DNA of 64,000 nt from Tunturiibacter gelidiferens (GTDB taxonomy: Bacteria; Acidobacteriota; Terriglobia; Terriglobales; Acidobacteriaceae): assembly GCF_014201335.1 (NCBI RefSeq), contig NZ_JACHEB010000009.1, positions 124,001-188,000 of the forward strand, written 5' to 3'. Below the pieces are notes generated by a model, which saw nothing but the letters and a program-made list of their open reading frames with translations, was not told the origin of the DNA and ran no database searches. A program made the position numbers and the translations under genes. Positions 35,726-44,166 of this stretch are shown here, piece after piece (position 1 is the stretch's first letter; each line of letters starts with the position of its first letter).

Positions 35726-38338
35726 CTACTGAGGGGGCGGTGAGGTCTGTTGTTGCGGTTGTTGTTTGTCTTTGCCGTCTTTGTCTTTGCCGCCGCCGAA
35801 GATCTTCTGGAAGAAGTTTTTCTTCTTGGGGGTTGCGGCGGGTTGAGTTGAGTCGGGGGCGTTGCCGTCTGGGGGTGTGTTGGGATTGACGCGAACGATG
35901 GGCGCGGGCGTTGTGGGTAGTGTGGTGTCAGGAGCGGATCTGCCGCCGAGGCCGAGGATCTTCTGGATGAAATTTTGTGGGCTTTCGCTCATCTGGCTGC
36001 AGGTGTTGGTGGGTGCGGTGCCGTCGAGGAAGGCTGCGTAGAGAATGTTGCTGGGGCAGCTGGCGTCGGCGAGGAGGTTGGAGGTTTTATCGATGCGCGC
36101 GGTCGTGATGCCAGCGGGTGGGATGAACGCTTTGACGTCGGAGTATTGAGGAAGCAGGATGGCGCGCTTCATGAACTCGGTCCAGATGGGTTCAGCAGCG
36201 TGTGCACCTTCGAGCTTGATGTCGGTGTAGTCGTCGTTTCCGACCCAGACGATGCAGATGAGGTTGGACGTGTATCCGGCGAACCATGCATCGTGGCTGG
36301 TGCCAGTTTTACCGGCTGCTGGTGCGGTGAAACCATGCCCGCGGGCTGCGGCGGCGGTGCCGTAGTTCATGACGCCTTCGAGCAGGGATTGGGTTAGGTA
36401 GGCCGCTCGAGGATCCATGACCTGCTTGGCCTCGGGAGAGAAATCGGAGACGACATCGCCACTGGCGTTGCGGACAGAGGCAAGCATCCAGGGAGTGAGG
36501 TGGACGCCGTTGTTGGCGAAAATGGTGTAGGCGCCAGCCATATCGATCGGTGTGGCATTGTAGGTGCCGATGGCCACAGATGGAGTGCCGCGCGCATTCG
36601 TAATTCCGGCAGAGCGGGCGAGTGCGGCGACATTGTCGAAGCCGACCATTTGGGCCAGTTCAACTGTGGCCGCGTTGAGTGAGTGAGCGAGAGCGTACGC
36701 AGCGGTAACGTCGCCTTTATAGCCGCTGATCTTGTTCTTCGGGGTGTAAGTCTGGCGGCCATTGTCGTAGGTGAAGGTGGTTTCTTCATCGTTGAGCTGA
36801 GTGAGAGCCGTGAAGACTCCACTGCCACCGTTCTCATTACTGAGGGACAGGCCATTGAGGGAGCTGTTATAGGCAGCGGCGTAGACGAAAGGCTTGAAGA
36901 TGGAGCCGGTGGGGCGCTGGGAGACGGCGTGATTCAGTTGGGACAGACCGTAGTTGCGTCCCCCGACGAGCGCGAGTATCTGCCCAGTATGGGGATTCAG
37001 AGCTATGAGCGAGACCTGAGGATACGTTATGGGGCCGGGTGCTTCGCCCTTTGGCGTGTTGTGTTGCTTGAGTACTAACTCGTCGACCTTCTTCATTCCT
37101 ATTTCGATGGCTTCGGAGGCGGCGCGTTGAAGTTCGGGGTCGAGCGAGGTGTAGATGCGGAGACTCTGGTGGGCGAGGTCCTGGTCGCCGATGCGTTTGA
37201 CGAGCTGGTCGTGGACGAGGTCGACGAAATAGGGAGCCTCGCTCGCGTCGATGTTAGGAGGAGCTAGGCGAAGGGGTTCGGCTTTGGCGCGTTCGGCTTC
37301 GCTGGCGGTGATGGCTCCGGTTTCGACCATGGAGTCGAGGACAACGTTGCGCCGTGCCATGGCGCGTTCGGGATGGCGGTAGGGATTAAGACGGGTGGGG
37401 GACTGGATGGTGCCGGCGAGGAGGGCGCACTCGGCGAGGTCGAGTTGTTGGAGCGGTTTGCCGAAGAAGGTCTGAGCGGCTTCGCCGAAGCCATTGATGG
37501 CGTAGCTGCCGCGTTGGCCGAGGTTGATCTCATTGGCATACATCTCGAAGATCTGCTTTTTGTTGAAGCGATTTTCGAGTTGAAAGGTGATGAGGATCTC
37601 GATCATCTTGCGCTTGATGCGCTTTTCCGGCGAGAGGAAGAGATTTTTTGCCAGTTGCTGGGTGAGGGTGGAGCCGCCGCAGGTGCGATGGTGGGTAACG
37701 AGGTCAGAGAAAGCGCACTTTGCGATGCGCATGTAGTTGATGCCGCCGTGATTGAAGAAATCGCGATCTTCAATGGCGGTGACGGCCTGGACCATGCGCG
37801 GCGGGATTTCGTTGTAGGAGACGAGGCGGCGCTTGGTGCGGTTGTTGTCTTCTGAGAGGGCCGTGATGAGCTGGGGTTCGAGCTCGTAGGCGCTAAGGGT
37901 GACCCCGTTTTCGGCGGTGATGCTTTGGACGACGCCGTCGGCGGTGTTGATGGTGGCGCCGTCGGTGTTGTGGTAGCTCTCGGGGCCCGGCTTGATGAAG
38001 ATGTTGTCCGCGTTAAGCTGGTAGGTACCGAGCTGGGTGTTGGTGTTGTATCCAGCCTGGCGGAGATCCGCAGCGATCATGGCTGCTGAGAGCTTCTGTC
38101 CTGCGCGGACCTCGCGCGGTGCGGCGTAGATCTGCGAGACGCTGGCGAAGATCGGGCCCGAGCGGATGCGGTCGTCGACCACGTGCTGGTAGTGGTAGTA
38201 GAAGTAGGTGAAGACCGAGCAGCCTACAACGAGGATTGCGAACAACGTTATGAGCGCGATGCGTAGAAGACGCGACTCGAGAGCGAGAGGTTTTGTGCCG
38301 GTGCGCGCGTTACTGCCGTATTTGAGTTTGACTGGCAA
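35726..38338 (-). CDS. mrcB: Bifunctional penicillin-binding protein 1B-like
   Basis: This 870-residue class A PBP makes and cross-links peptidoglycan. It has a short cytoplasmic tail, one transmembrane helix (about 27-48), a UB2H-like region, GT51 transglycosylase (AIEDRDFFNHGG, with catalytic Glu, and GGSTLTQQLAKNLFLS), and a transpeptidase domain. The transpeptidase shows SIFKPF (S-x-x-K nucleophile), SLN (S-x-N) and KTGTS. The last about 35 residues are unusual: a Lys/Gly-rich KDKDGKDK run and a Gln/Pro-rich end. The start is TTG. It is 20 bp downstream of proS on the same strand and is likely co-transcribed with it. Confidence 0.92.
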   Translation of the reverse strand: MPVKLKYGSNARTGTKPLALESRLLRIALITLFAILVVGCSVFTYFYYHYQHVVDDRIRSGPIFASVSQIYAAPREVRAGQKLSAAMIAADLRQAGYNTNTQLGTYQLNADNIFIKPGPESYHNTDGATINTADGVVQSITAENGVTLSAYELEPQLITALSEDNNRTKRRLVSYNEIPPRMVQAVTAIEDRDFFNHGGINYMRIAKCAFSDLVTHHRTCGGSTLTQQLAKNLFLSPEKRIKRKMIEILITFQLENRFNKKQIFEMYANEINLGQRGSYAINGFGEAAQTFFGKPLQQLDLAECALLAGTIQSPTRLNPYRHPERAMARRNVVLDSMVETGAITASEAERAKAEPLRLAPPNIDASEAPYFVDLVHDQLVKRIGDQDLAHQSLRIYTSLDPELQRAASEAIEIGMKKVDELVLKQHNTPKGEAPGPITYPQVSLIALNPHTGQILALVGGRNYGLSQLNHAVSQRPTGSIFKPFVYAAAYNSSLNGLSLSNENGGSGVFTALTQLNDEETTFTYDNGRQTYTPKNKISGYKGDVTAAYALAHSLNAATVELAQMVGFDNVAALARSAGITNARGTPSVAIGTYNATPIDMAGAYTIFANNGVHLTPWMLASVRNASGDVVSDFSPEAKQVMDPRAAYLTQSLLEGVMNYGTAAAARGHGFTAPAAGKTGTSHDAWFAGYTSNLICIVWVGNDDYTDIKLEGAHAAEPIWTEFMKRAILLPQYSDVKAFIPPAGITTARIDKTSNLLADASCPSNILYAAFLDGTAPTNTCSQMSESPQNFIQKILGLGGRSAPDTTLPTTPAPIVRVNPNTPPDGNAPDSTQPAATPKKKNFFQKIFGGGKDKDGKDKQQPQQQTSPPPQ

Positions 38339-38358
38339 GAGACTCTTTCGTTAGACGT

Positions 38359-40158
38359 TTAGAGGCCAGCTGCGGAGAGCGAGTTGTGCAGAGTGGAGAT
38401 AATCTGGCTGGATACCTTTGCGCTGACCTCGTTGATCGCGACCTCTTCGGTGATGCTTCGAAGACGATCGAGAAATTCTACCTTGCCCTCGACGACTCCG
38501 CGACCAATATTGATTCGATAGGGGATTCCGACGAGATCGGCGTCTTTGAACTTGACGCCGGCGCGTTCGTCGCGGTCGTCGAGGAGGACGTCTACGCCTG
38601 CGGCTTCGAGGTTTGCGGCGATTTTTTCTCCGGCGGCAAGGAGAGCCTCGTCGCCAATGTTGGTGATGGTGACGACGACCTGGAAGGGGGCGATGGAGGG
38701 GTGGAGAGCGTAGGCTGTCCCCTGGTTGGCGGCAGCTGAGGTTTCGATGGCGGCGGTGAGGATGCGCTCGATGCCGATTCCGTAGCAGCCCATGATGGGG
38801 GTGACCTCTTTGCCATCACGATTTAGGACGGAGGATCCCATGGACTGGGTGTACTTGCGGCCCAGCTTGAAGATGTGGCCGACTTCGACGGCTTTGCCGA
38901 GACGCATGGGTTGGCCGCCGATGGGATCGAGTTCGCCTTCGACGATGTTGCGAACGTCGGCGACGAGGGTTGGCTTGAAGTCGCGCGTGGGCGTGACGTT
39001 GCGGAGGTGATACTCCTCCTTGTTGGCTCCGGCGATGAGGTTGGTGCGGCCTTCGAGAGCTTTGTCGAGGATGATGAGGGTGCCGGGTTTCTTCGGATGC
39101 GGGGCCGCTTCAAGGCCGATAGGCCCGAGGTAACCGGCCGGGGCTTTGAAGGTGGCTTCGATCTCTTCTGCGACCATGGGGCGAAGTTCGCCGCCTGCGA
39201 TGGCGAGAAGCTTTGCTTCGTTGAGGGAGTGGTCGCCGCGCAGGAAGACGACTACCGGGCGGAGTTTGCCGAGTTTGGCGTGGTCGGCTTCAGGGAGTTC
39301 GACCATGTAGGCCATGGTTTTAATTTGGTGGACGGGAGCCACGTTGAGGAAGGCGCCAACTTCATCGATGGTCCGGTGGCCGGGAGTATGAACCAGCTCG
39401 GGGAGGCCGTCGCCGGTGGGGGCGAGGCTTTCGACGAGGGCAAGCTGAGCGGTGGCCTTTTCAATGTTGGCGGCGTAGCCCGAGGGGCTGCTGGCGATGA
39501 GGTCTTCACCTGCTTCGGTGTAGACCATGAACTCCTGGGAGGCGGAGCCGCCCATGGCGCCGGAGTCGGCGTCGACCGAGACGAACTGAAGGCCACAGCG
39601 GGTGAAGATGCGGCGGTAGGCTACATCGTGCTTGTTGTAAGAGACGTCGAGGCCAGCATCGTCAATGTCGAAGGAGTAAGAGTCCTTCATGATGAACTGG
39701 CGGACACGGAGGAGGCCGGATTTGGGGCGGGGCTCGTCACGGAACTTGGTCTGGATCTGGTACCAGATCTGGGGAAGCTGCTTGTAGCTGCGGAGTTCGT
39801 TTCGGGCGATGGAGGTCATGACCTCTTCGTGGGTCATGCCGAGGCAGAGGTCGGCGCCTTTGCGGTCCTTGAGGCGAAACATGTTTTCGCCCATGACGGC
39901 CCAGCGGCCGGACTCCTCCCATAGCTCGCGGGGATGGAGGGTGGGAAGGAGGAACTCCTGGCCGATGCGGTTCATCTCCTCCCGGACGATGGCGATGATT
40001 TTATTGATGGAGCGGTTGCCGAGGAACAGATAACTGTAGATGCCGGCGCCGAGTTGGCGGATGTAGCCGGCGCGGAGGAGGAGCTTGTGGCTGGCGACTT
40101 CGGCGTCTGCGGGTGCTTCGCGGAGGGTGGGGATAAAAAGTTGTGACCAGCGATGCAT
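38359..40158 (-). CDS. proS: Prolyl-tRNA synthetase
   Basis: This protein has 599 residues from the second Met (ATG 40158), where the family usually begins as MHRWSQLF; the first ATG at 40185 adds nine residues. It has class II motifs, including the FRDEPRPKSGLLRVRQF motif 2 loop (about 140-157), the YbaK-like INS editing domain in the middle (E. coli-type ProRS), motif 3 GIGIERIL, and the C-terminal anticodon-binding domain. It charges tRNA-Pro with proline. It is probably the first gene of a proS-mrcB unit. No tRNA gene is nearby. Confidence 0.95.
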   Translation of the reverse strand: MHRWSQLFIPTLREAPADAEVASHKLLLRAGYIRQLGAGIYSYLFLGNRSINKIIAIVREEMNRIGQEFLLPTLHPRELWEESGRWAVMGENMFRLKDRKGADLCLGMTHEEVMTSIARNELRSYKQLPQIWYQIQTKFRDEPRPKSGLLRVRQFIMKDSYSFDIDDAGLDVSYNKHDVAYRRIFTRCGLQFVSVDADSGAMGGSASQEFMVYTEAGEDLIASSPSGYAANIEKATAQLALVESLAPTGDGLPELVHTPGHRTIDEVGAFLNVAPVHQIKTMAYMVELPEADHAKLGKLRPVVVFLRGDHSLNEAKLLAIAGGELRPMVAEEIEATFKAPAGYLGPIGLEAAPHPKKPGTLIILDKALEGRTNLIAGANKEEYHLRNVTPTRDFKPTLVADVRNIVEGELDPIGGQPMRLGKAVEVGHIFKLGRKYTQSMGSSVLNRDGKEVTPIMGCYGIGIERILTAAIETSAAANQGTAYALHPSIAPFQVVVTITNIGDEALLAAGEKIAANLEAAGVDVLLDDRDERAGVKFKDADLVGIPYRINIGRGVVEGKVEFLDRLRSITEEVAINEVSAKVSSQIISTLHNSLSAAGL

Positions 40159-40317
40159 TGTCAAAAAAGGTACTTTCCGGCCCATCGCGGTGGGTCTGCG
40201 TGGGCGTTTGAGGATGAGTTCTCATTCTAAACCGGTGGTCGATATTTATTTTTGCGATGAGATTTGTTCTCGCCGATGGAGCATGCAATGGAGTTAGGTC
40301 AAGATTGCGGCCTGCTA

Positions 40318-40333
40318 TGTCGTTCATGCGACA
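40318..40333. promoter_or_regulatory. Crp/CooA-like operator upstream of the Crp-family gene
   Basis: TGTCG-TTCATG-CGACA is a two-fold symmetric site with six-base spacing, the same geometry as Crp sites (TGTGA-N6-TCACA) and close to the CooA site (TGTCA-N6-CGACA). It is about 100 bp upstream of the Crp-family gene start and could be its own autoregulatory site. Confidence 0.5.
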
Positions 40334-40433
40334 GACTTTCTACTTTGATAAAGCGTAGAGTGCAAACAAGCGCATCTACCCGCCTCCTGCAACATGTGGG
40401 CAACTCGTCTTTGCAGCCAGAGAGGTGACTCTT

Positions 40434-41207
40434 GTGCAAAGGACGATAGAGGTGCGGAACAACCAGACTATGCAAGAGCTACAGCCGCGACCAAGGAATC
40501 TCATACTGGCCCAGCTGCCGGATGCCGAGTATGAGGCGTTGGCGAGATTCCTTGTGCCTGTGGAGCTACCGCTGGAGACCCGACTCTCCGAGCCGAATGA
40601 GCCGATCGAGTTTGTTTATTTTTTGAATAGTGGGCTGATCTCGACGGATGCGCTTACTGAGAAGGGCGAATCCGTGGAGGTCGGGTTGATCGGACGCGAG
40701 GGATTCGCGGGGTTGCCGGCACTTCTGGATCAGCCGCAGATGTCGCACTCGGTGCTGATGCAGGGGGTGGGCGAGGGGTTGCGAATCCGGTCCTCTATCG
40801 TGAGGGATCAGTTTTTGAAGGGTGGAGAATTCCAGCGGCTGGTGCATTCGTTCGCTTACCTGCAGTTGGTCCAGGCGAGTCAATCGGTGCTTTGCAACAG
40901 GATGCATGAGGTAGACGAACGGCTGGCGCGATGGCTGTTGAGTTCGGCCGACCGGATGGAGTCGGATTCGCTGAACCTGACCCAAGAGTTTCTGGCACAG
41001 ATGCTTGGGGTGCAGCGGTCGACGGTGACGGTTGCGGCGGGGGATCTTCAGAGGGCTGGATTCATTGGGTATAGCCGTGGAAAGATCAACATTTTGGATC
41101 GTCCAGCACTGATCAAAAAAGCGTGTGAGTGCTACAGCATTGTCACTTCTTCATACGATCGAATAATTATCAAAAAAGATGTTGATGAATTGAGTTATGT
41201 CGATTAG
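40434..41207 (+). CDS. Crp/Fnr family transcriptional regulator
   Basis: This protein has 257 residues from the GTG at 40434, which follows AGAGG. A GTG at 40425 or an ATG at 40470 could also be used. The N-terminal cNMP-binding beta-barrel (about 25-145) contains IEFVYFLNSGLIS and GREGFAG. A long dimer helix follows, then a winged helix (about 180-235) with LTQEFLAQMLGVQRSTVTVAAGDLQ as the recognition helix. The Arg and Gly of the cAMP phosphate pocket are not obvious, so it may sense something other than cAMP. No cysteine cluster typical of Fnr is present. A Crp-like site lies upstream, and a receiver-like gene follows 110 bp later. Confidence 0.88.
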   Translation: MQRTIEVRNNQTMQELQPRPRNLILAQLPDAEYEALARFLVPVELPLETRLSEPNEPIEFVYFLNSGLISTDALTEKGESVEVGLIGREGFAGLPALLDQPQMSHSVLMQGVGEGLRIRSSIVRDQFLKGGEFQRLVHSFAYLQLVQASQSVLCNRMHEVDERLARWLLSSADRMESDSLNLTQEFLAQMLGVQRSTVTVAAGDLQRAGFIGYSRGKINILDRPALIKKACECYSIVTSSYDRIIIKKDVDELSYVD

Positions 41208-41316
41208 GAGACTGAAAAAGTCTTTTTGTTCTGATACGCTCGGCCGGCGATTGAATATATCAACAGACGTTTTGATCTGTTCAAACCTTTCGAAGAGACT
41301 GGTCTGGGAGACTACT

Positions 41317-41745
41317 ATGCCGAAGATTCTTGTGGCAGGACAAGACATTCATTTGCTGGGCACACGGGCTGCTGTGCTGGCGAAGACCGGCGCTGACGTC
41401 ATCTCCTGCCTAGGCGCGAAGACAGTCGGAATGGTGAAGAGCGAGAGGCCGGATCTCCTGGTGCTCTGTCATTCGTTGTTATCCGAGAATGATGCTGAGT
41501 CCATCGCGGACGAGATTCGTGCGTGTTGTAAAGCGACGAAGATTCTGATGGTTCTGTCGGAGTTGGGATCTGAGCTTCCGGTGCAGGATGCAAAGTTTGA
41601 CGCGATCTGTCCCCCGAATCCTGAGCGTCTGATCGTCCTCGCAAATGAGTTACTGGGTGGCATAATGCCGCATGCTACGCAGGCCGTGAAGAGTAATGGG
41701 GCGTCGACAGGGCAGTCTGGGTTGAGTCGAGACTATCGGATGTAG
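41317..41745 (+). CDS. Degenerate receiver-domain (pseudo-receiver) protein
   Basis: This protein has 142 residues from the ATG at 41317, which has GGGAG six bases upstream. The first 110 residues follow the receiver layout (MPKILVAGQDIHLL, then RPDLLVLCHSLLSE, then KILMVLSE). However, the acidic pair is replaced by Ala7-Gly8, the phospho-Asp by Cys51, and the conserved Lys by a PPNP segment. It should not be phosphorylated in the usual way, and may act as a protein-protein adaptor. It has no output domain. It follows the Crp/Fnr gene and may work with it, but co-transcription is uncertain. Confidence 0.72.
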   Translation: MPKILVAGQDIHLLGTRAAVLAKTGADVISCLGAKTVGMVKSERPDLLVLCHSLLSENDAESIADEIRACCKATKILMVLSELGSELPVQDAKFDAICPPNPERLIVLANELLGGIMPHATQAVKSNGASTGQSGLSRDYRM

Positions 41746-41766
41746 GCGGTTGTGCGGGCCGATTCG

Positions 41767-42768
41767 TTAGCTGAGTTGCAGCGTCCAGAGGTCGTGGAGA
41801 TGAACGACGCCCTCTACGTGACCGCCTGGGGCGACGACGATAAGGGAGGTTATTTTCTTGTCTTCCATTAGGGCCAGCGCTGACGAGGCCAGGGCGTTGC
41901 CTTCGATCGTTTGAGGATGGAAGTTCATGATTTCGGCGGCGGTGTGTTCGAGGGCGTGGGAGCCATCGCGTTCGAGGAGGCGGCGGAGGTCTCCGTCGGA
42001 GATCATGCCCGCGAGATGACCCTCTTTGAGGACGGTGGTCATGCCGAGTTTTTTGCGGGACATCTCGTAGATGACCTGCGGCATGGGCGTGGCGGGAGCC
42101 ACTTGAGGGAGAGCGTCGCCTGTGTGCATCAGCTCTCTGACGCGGGCGAGGCGCCTGCCGATGCGGCCTCCTGGGTGCAAGTCAGCGAAGTCTTCAGGTT
42201 TCCAGCCCCGGAGGCGGCTTACCTCGAGGGCTAGCGCGTCGCCAAGCGCGAGCATGACGGTAGTGGAGGCGGTGGGTGCGAGGTTCAGGGTGCAGGCTTC
42301 GGCGGAGACGCTGGCGTCGAGGAAGATGCTGCTTGCCTGCGCGAGCGTGGATGTGTTGCAGCCGCAGATGGCGATGAGTGTGGCTTCGAGGCGCTTGAGG
42401 GTTGGAATAAGGCGCAGGAGTTCTTCTGTTTCACCGCTGTAGGAGAGGGCGATGACGATGCCCTTGGGGGCGAGCATGCCGAGGTCACCATGGATGGCCT
42501 CGGCCGCGTGTAGGAAGTGAGCCGGCGTTCCGGTGGAACGCAGTGTGGCGGCGATTTTGCGGGCGATGATGCCGCTCTTTCCAATGCCAGTGATGATGAT
42601 GCGATTTTGAGCAGTTGTGGCTTGAAGGAGATGTTCGGTTGCTCGGCTGAATGGGGCGAGCATCGTGGTGTCGAGGCGAAGGGCGAGTTCGTTGAGGGCT
42701 GCGGCCTCGATGCGGACGAACTCAGACGGACGCGGTGAGGCGGGAGGGATAGGGGATTTGCTGGACAT
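41767..42768 (-). CDS. kdsD: Arabinose-5-phosphate isomerase
   Basis: This 333-residue enzyme has the KdsD/KpsF architecture: an SIS domain (about 40-180) with ITGIGKSG, ALSYSGETEE and a His-Gly-Asp motif (IHGDLGM), followed by two CBS domains (about 205-330). It isomerises ribulose-5-phosphate to arabinose-5-phosphate, the first committed step toward Kdo and LPS. This implies an LPS-containing outer membrane. The gene is ATG-started and divergent from the TlpA gene across about 150 bp with an inverted repeat. It is convergent with the pseudo-receiver gene. Confidence 0.93.
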   Translation of the reverse strand: MSSKSPIPPASPRPSEFVRIEAAALNELALRLDTTMLAPFSRATEHLLQATTAQNRIIITGIGKSGIIARKIAATLRSTGTPAHFLHAAEAIHGDLGMLAPKGIVIALSYSGETEELLRLIPTLKRLEATLIAICGCNTSTLAQASSIFLDASVSAEACTLNLAPTASTTVMLALGDALALEVSRLRGWKPEDFADLHPGGRIGRRLARVRELMHTGDALPQVAPATPMPQVIYEMSRKKLGMTTVLKEGHLAGMISDGDLRRLLERDGSHALEHTAAEIMNFHPQTIEGNALASSALALMEDKKITSLIVVAPGGHVEGVVHLHDLWTLQLS

Positions 42769-42845
42769 AGTGGCCGAACCATGTCGATGCTAGCAGAGGT
42801 ATGGGATGGCGGCGTGCAAGTTACGGAGAATATTGTCGTTGCACC

Positions 42846-42870
42846 GTTTAGAGGAGCTTTGCGTCTAAAC
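42846..42870. promoter_or_regulatory. Inverted repeat between kdsD and the TlpA gene
   Basis: GTTTAGA and TCTAAAC are perfect seven-base arms around an 11-base spacer in the divergent region. It could be an operator for either gene, or a transcribed hairpin in the TlpA leader. No convincing promoter hexamers frame it. Confidence 0.4.
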
Positions 42871-42915
42871 TGAGAGGGTGGATGTGGCGGGAATGGTGCC
42901 GAAAGGATTTCTGAC

Positions 42916-43575
42916 GTGAAGCGGAGTGGATTGGTTTTTGGAGTGATGGTTGTTGGGATTGCGCTGCTGTTATGGGCGGGATGGCATAATCTGCGCGAAC
43001 GGCGGATTGCGATGCAGCAGGCGCAGGAGAACCATGTGGTTCTGACGCCTGATAAAGGGGGAGCTGCGGCGGCGCAGGCGGACTCGCAGTCGCCTGAAGC
43101 GGAAGCGATGCAGATGCGTGGGAAGGTGGCTCCCGGTTTCACGCTTGCGACCCTGGATGGTAAGAAGGTTTCGCTGAGCGATTACAAGGGCCGGCCGGTT
43201 CTTGTGAACTTTTGGGCGACGTGGTGTGGGCCATGCAAGGTGGAGATGCCTTGGTTTGAGGAGTTCCGCAAGCAGTACTCGGCGCAGGGTCTTGAGATAC
43301 TTGGGCTTGCTGATGATGTGGATGCGGGTAAGGACGCGATTGCCAAAGTTGCGCAGAAGACTGGTGTGACCTATCCGATTTTGCTGACTGATGGAAAGAT
43401 CCAGAAGGCATACGGTGGGCCGGATGGGATGGATTATTTGCCGATGTCGTTCTATGTCGACAAGAATGGTGTGATCGTCGAGGAGACGGCTGGTCTTGGC
43501 AGCAAAGATGAGATCGAGGCGCATATCAAGAAGATTGTTGCTTCGGGAGCGATGCCGGCGGCAGGTGGGCAGTGA
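42916..43575 (+). CDS. TlpA/ResA-type thiol-disulfide reductase
   Basis: This 219-residue protein has one N-terminal transmembrane helix (about 6-24) and a periplasmic thioredoxin-like domain. The active site is WCGPC with Cys104 and Cys107, in the usual NFWATWCGPCKVEMP context, and a cis-Pro loop (YLPMSFYVD) is visible. Such proteins reduce disulfides, for example in cytochrome c maturation or protein repair. The start is GTG with AAAGGA at good spacing. The stop overlaps the next gene (GTGA), so its partner is probably the nDsbD-like protein. Confidence 0.9.
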   Translation: MKRSGLVFGVMVVGIALLLWAGWHNLRERRIAMQQAQENHVVLTPDKGGAAAAQADSQSPEAEAMQMRGKVAPGFTLATLDGKKVSLSDYKGRPVLVNFWATWCGPCKVEMPWFEEFRKQYSAQGLEILGLADDVDAGKDAIAKVAQKTGVTYPILLTDGKIQKAYGGPDGMDYLPMSFYVDKNGVIVEETAGLGSKDEIEAHIKKIVASGAMPAAGGQ

Positions 43576-44069
43576 GGTTGTTGACGACGTTCTTCGCGGG
43601 ATCCCTGATCGCCGCGCTGCCGGTTACGTTGGTTGCGCAGCAGGTCGGGACTCTTGATGCTCCAGCGGTGAAGCCGAAGTCGTATATTGTCTACGGGGCG
43701 GAGCCGCAGAACGTGGCAGCAGGGAAGCGAAGCGTGTTGGAGCTGCATTTTCGGGTGTTGGATGGCTACCATGTCAACTCTCACACTCCAAAGTCGGAGC
43801 TTTTAATTCCGACGCGGATTGAGCTGCAGCCGGCAGCGGGGGTGAAAGCTGATGCAGTGGAATATCCCTCCGGCACTTCGTATAGCTTTAGCTTTGACCC
43901 GACCGAGAAGCTTGATGTTTATACGGGTGCGTTTACGGTAAAGCTGCCTGTGGTGGCTGAGGCGGGACCGCATAGCGTGGATGGAACACTGCGCTATCAG
44001 GCTTGCGATCATGCGGCGTGCTATCCGCCGAAGAGTCTGCCGGTTCAGGTGATATTTAGGGCGAAGTAG
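43572..44069 (+). CDS. Stand-alone DsbD alpha-domain-like periplasmic protein
   Basis: This 165-residue protein has a signal peptide (about 1-22) and matches the N-terminal domain of DsbD (nDsbD, DsbC family). The diagnostic segment is RYQACDHAACYPP, with Cys145 and Cys150. In DsbD this domain passes electrons from the membrane part to periplasmic thiol proteins. Here there is no membrane domain and no C-terminal thioredoxin domain. The gene is coupled to the TlpA gene by GTGA, so TlpA may play the part of the DsbD gamma domain. Confidence 0.82.
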   Translation: MRLLTTFFAGSLIAALPVTLVAQQVGTLDAPAVKPKSYIVYGAEPQNVAAGKRSVLELHFRVLDGYHVNSHTPKSELLIPTRIELQPAAGVKADAVEYPSGTSYSFSFDPTEKLDVYTGAFTVKLPVVAEAGPHSVDGTLRYQACDHAACYPPKSLPVQVIFRAK

Positions 44070-44166
44070 ACAAGTTTCTGTTGGTAGGCTCGGTACGTCG
44101 GCCTGTTTTTCTCGTGGAGTGGTGGCATCATGGAGAAACAGGATAGACAGGAGCGGGCGGACGGGA

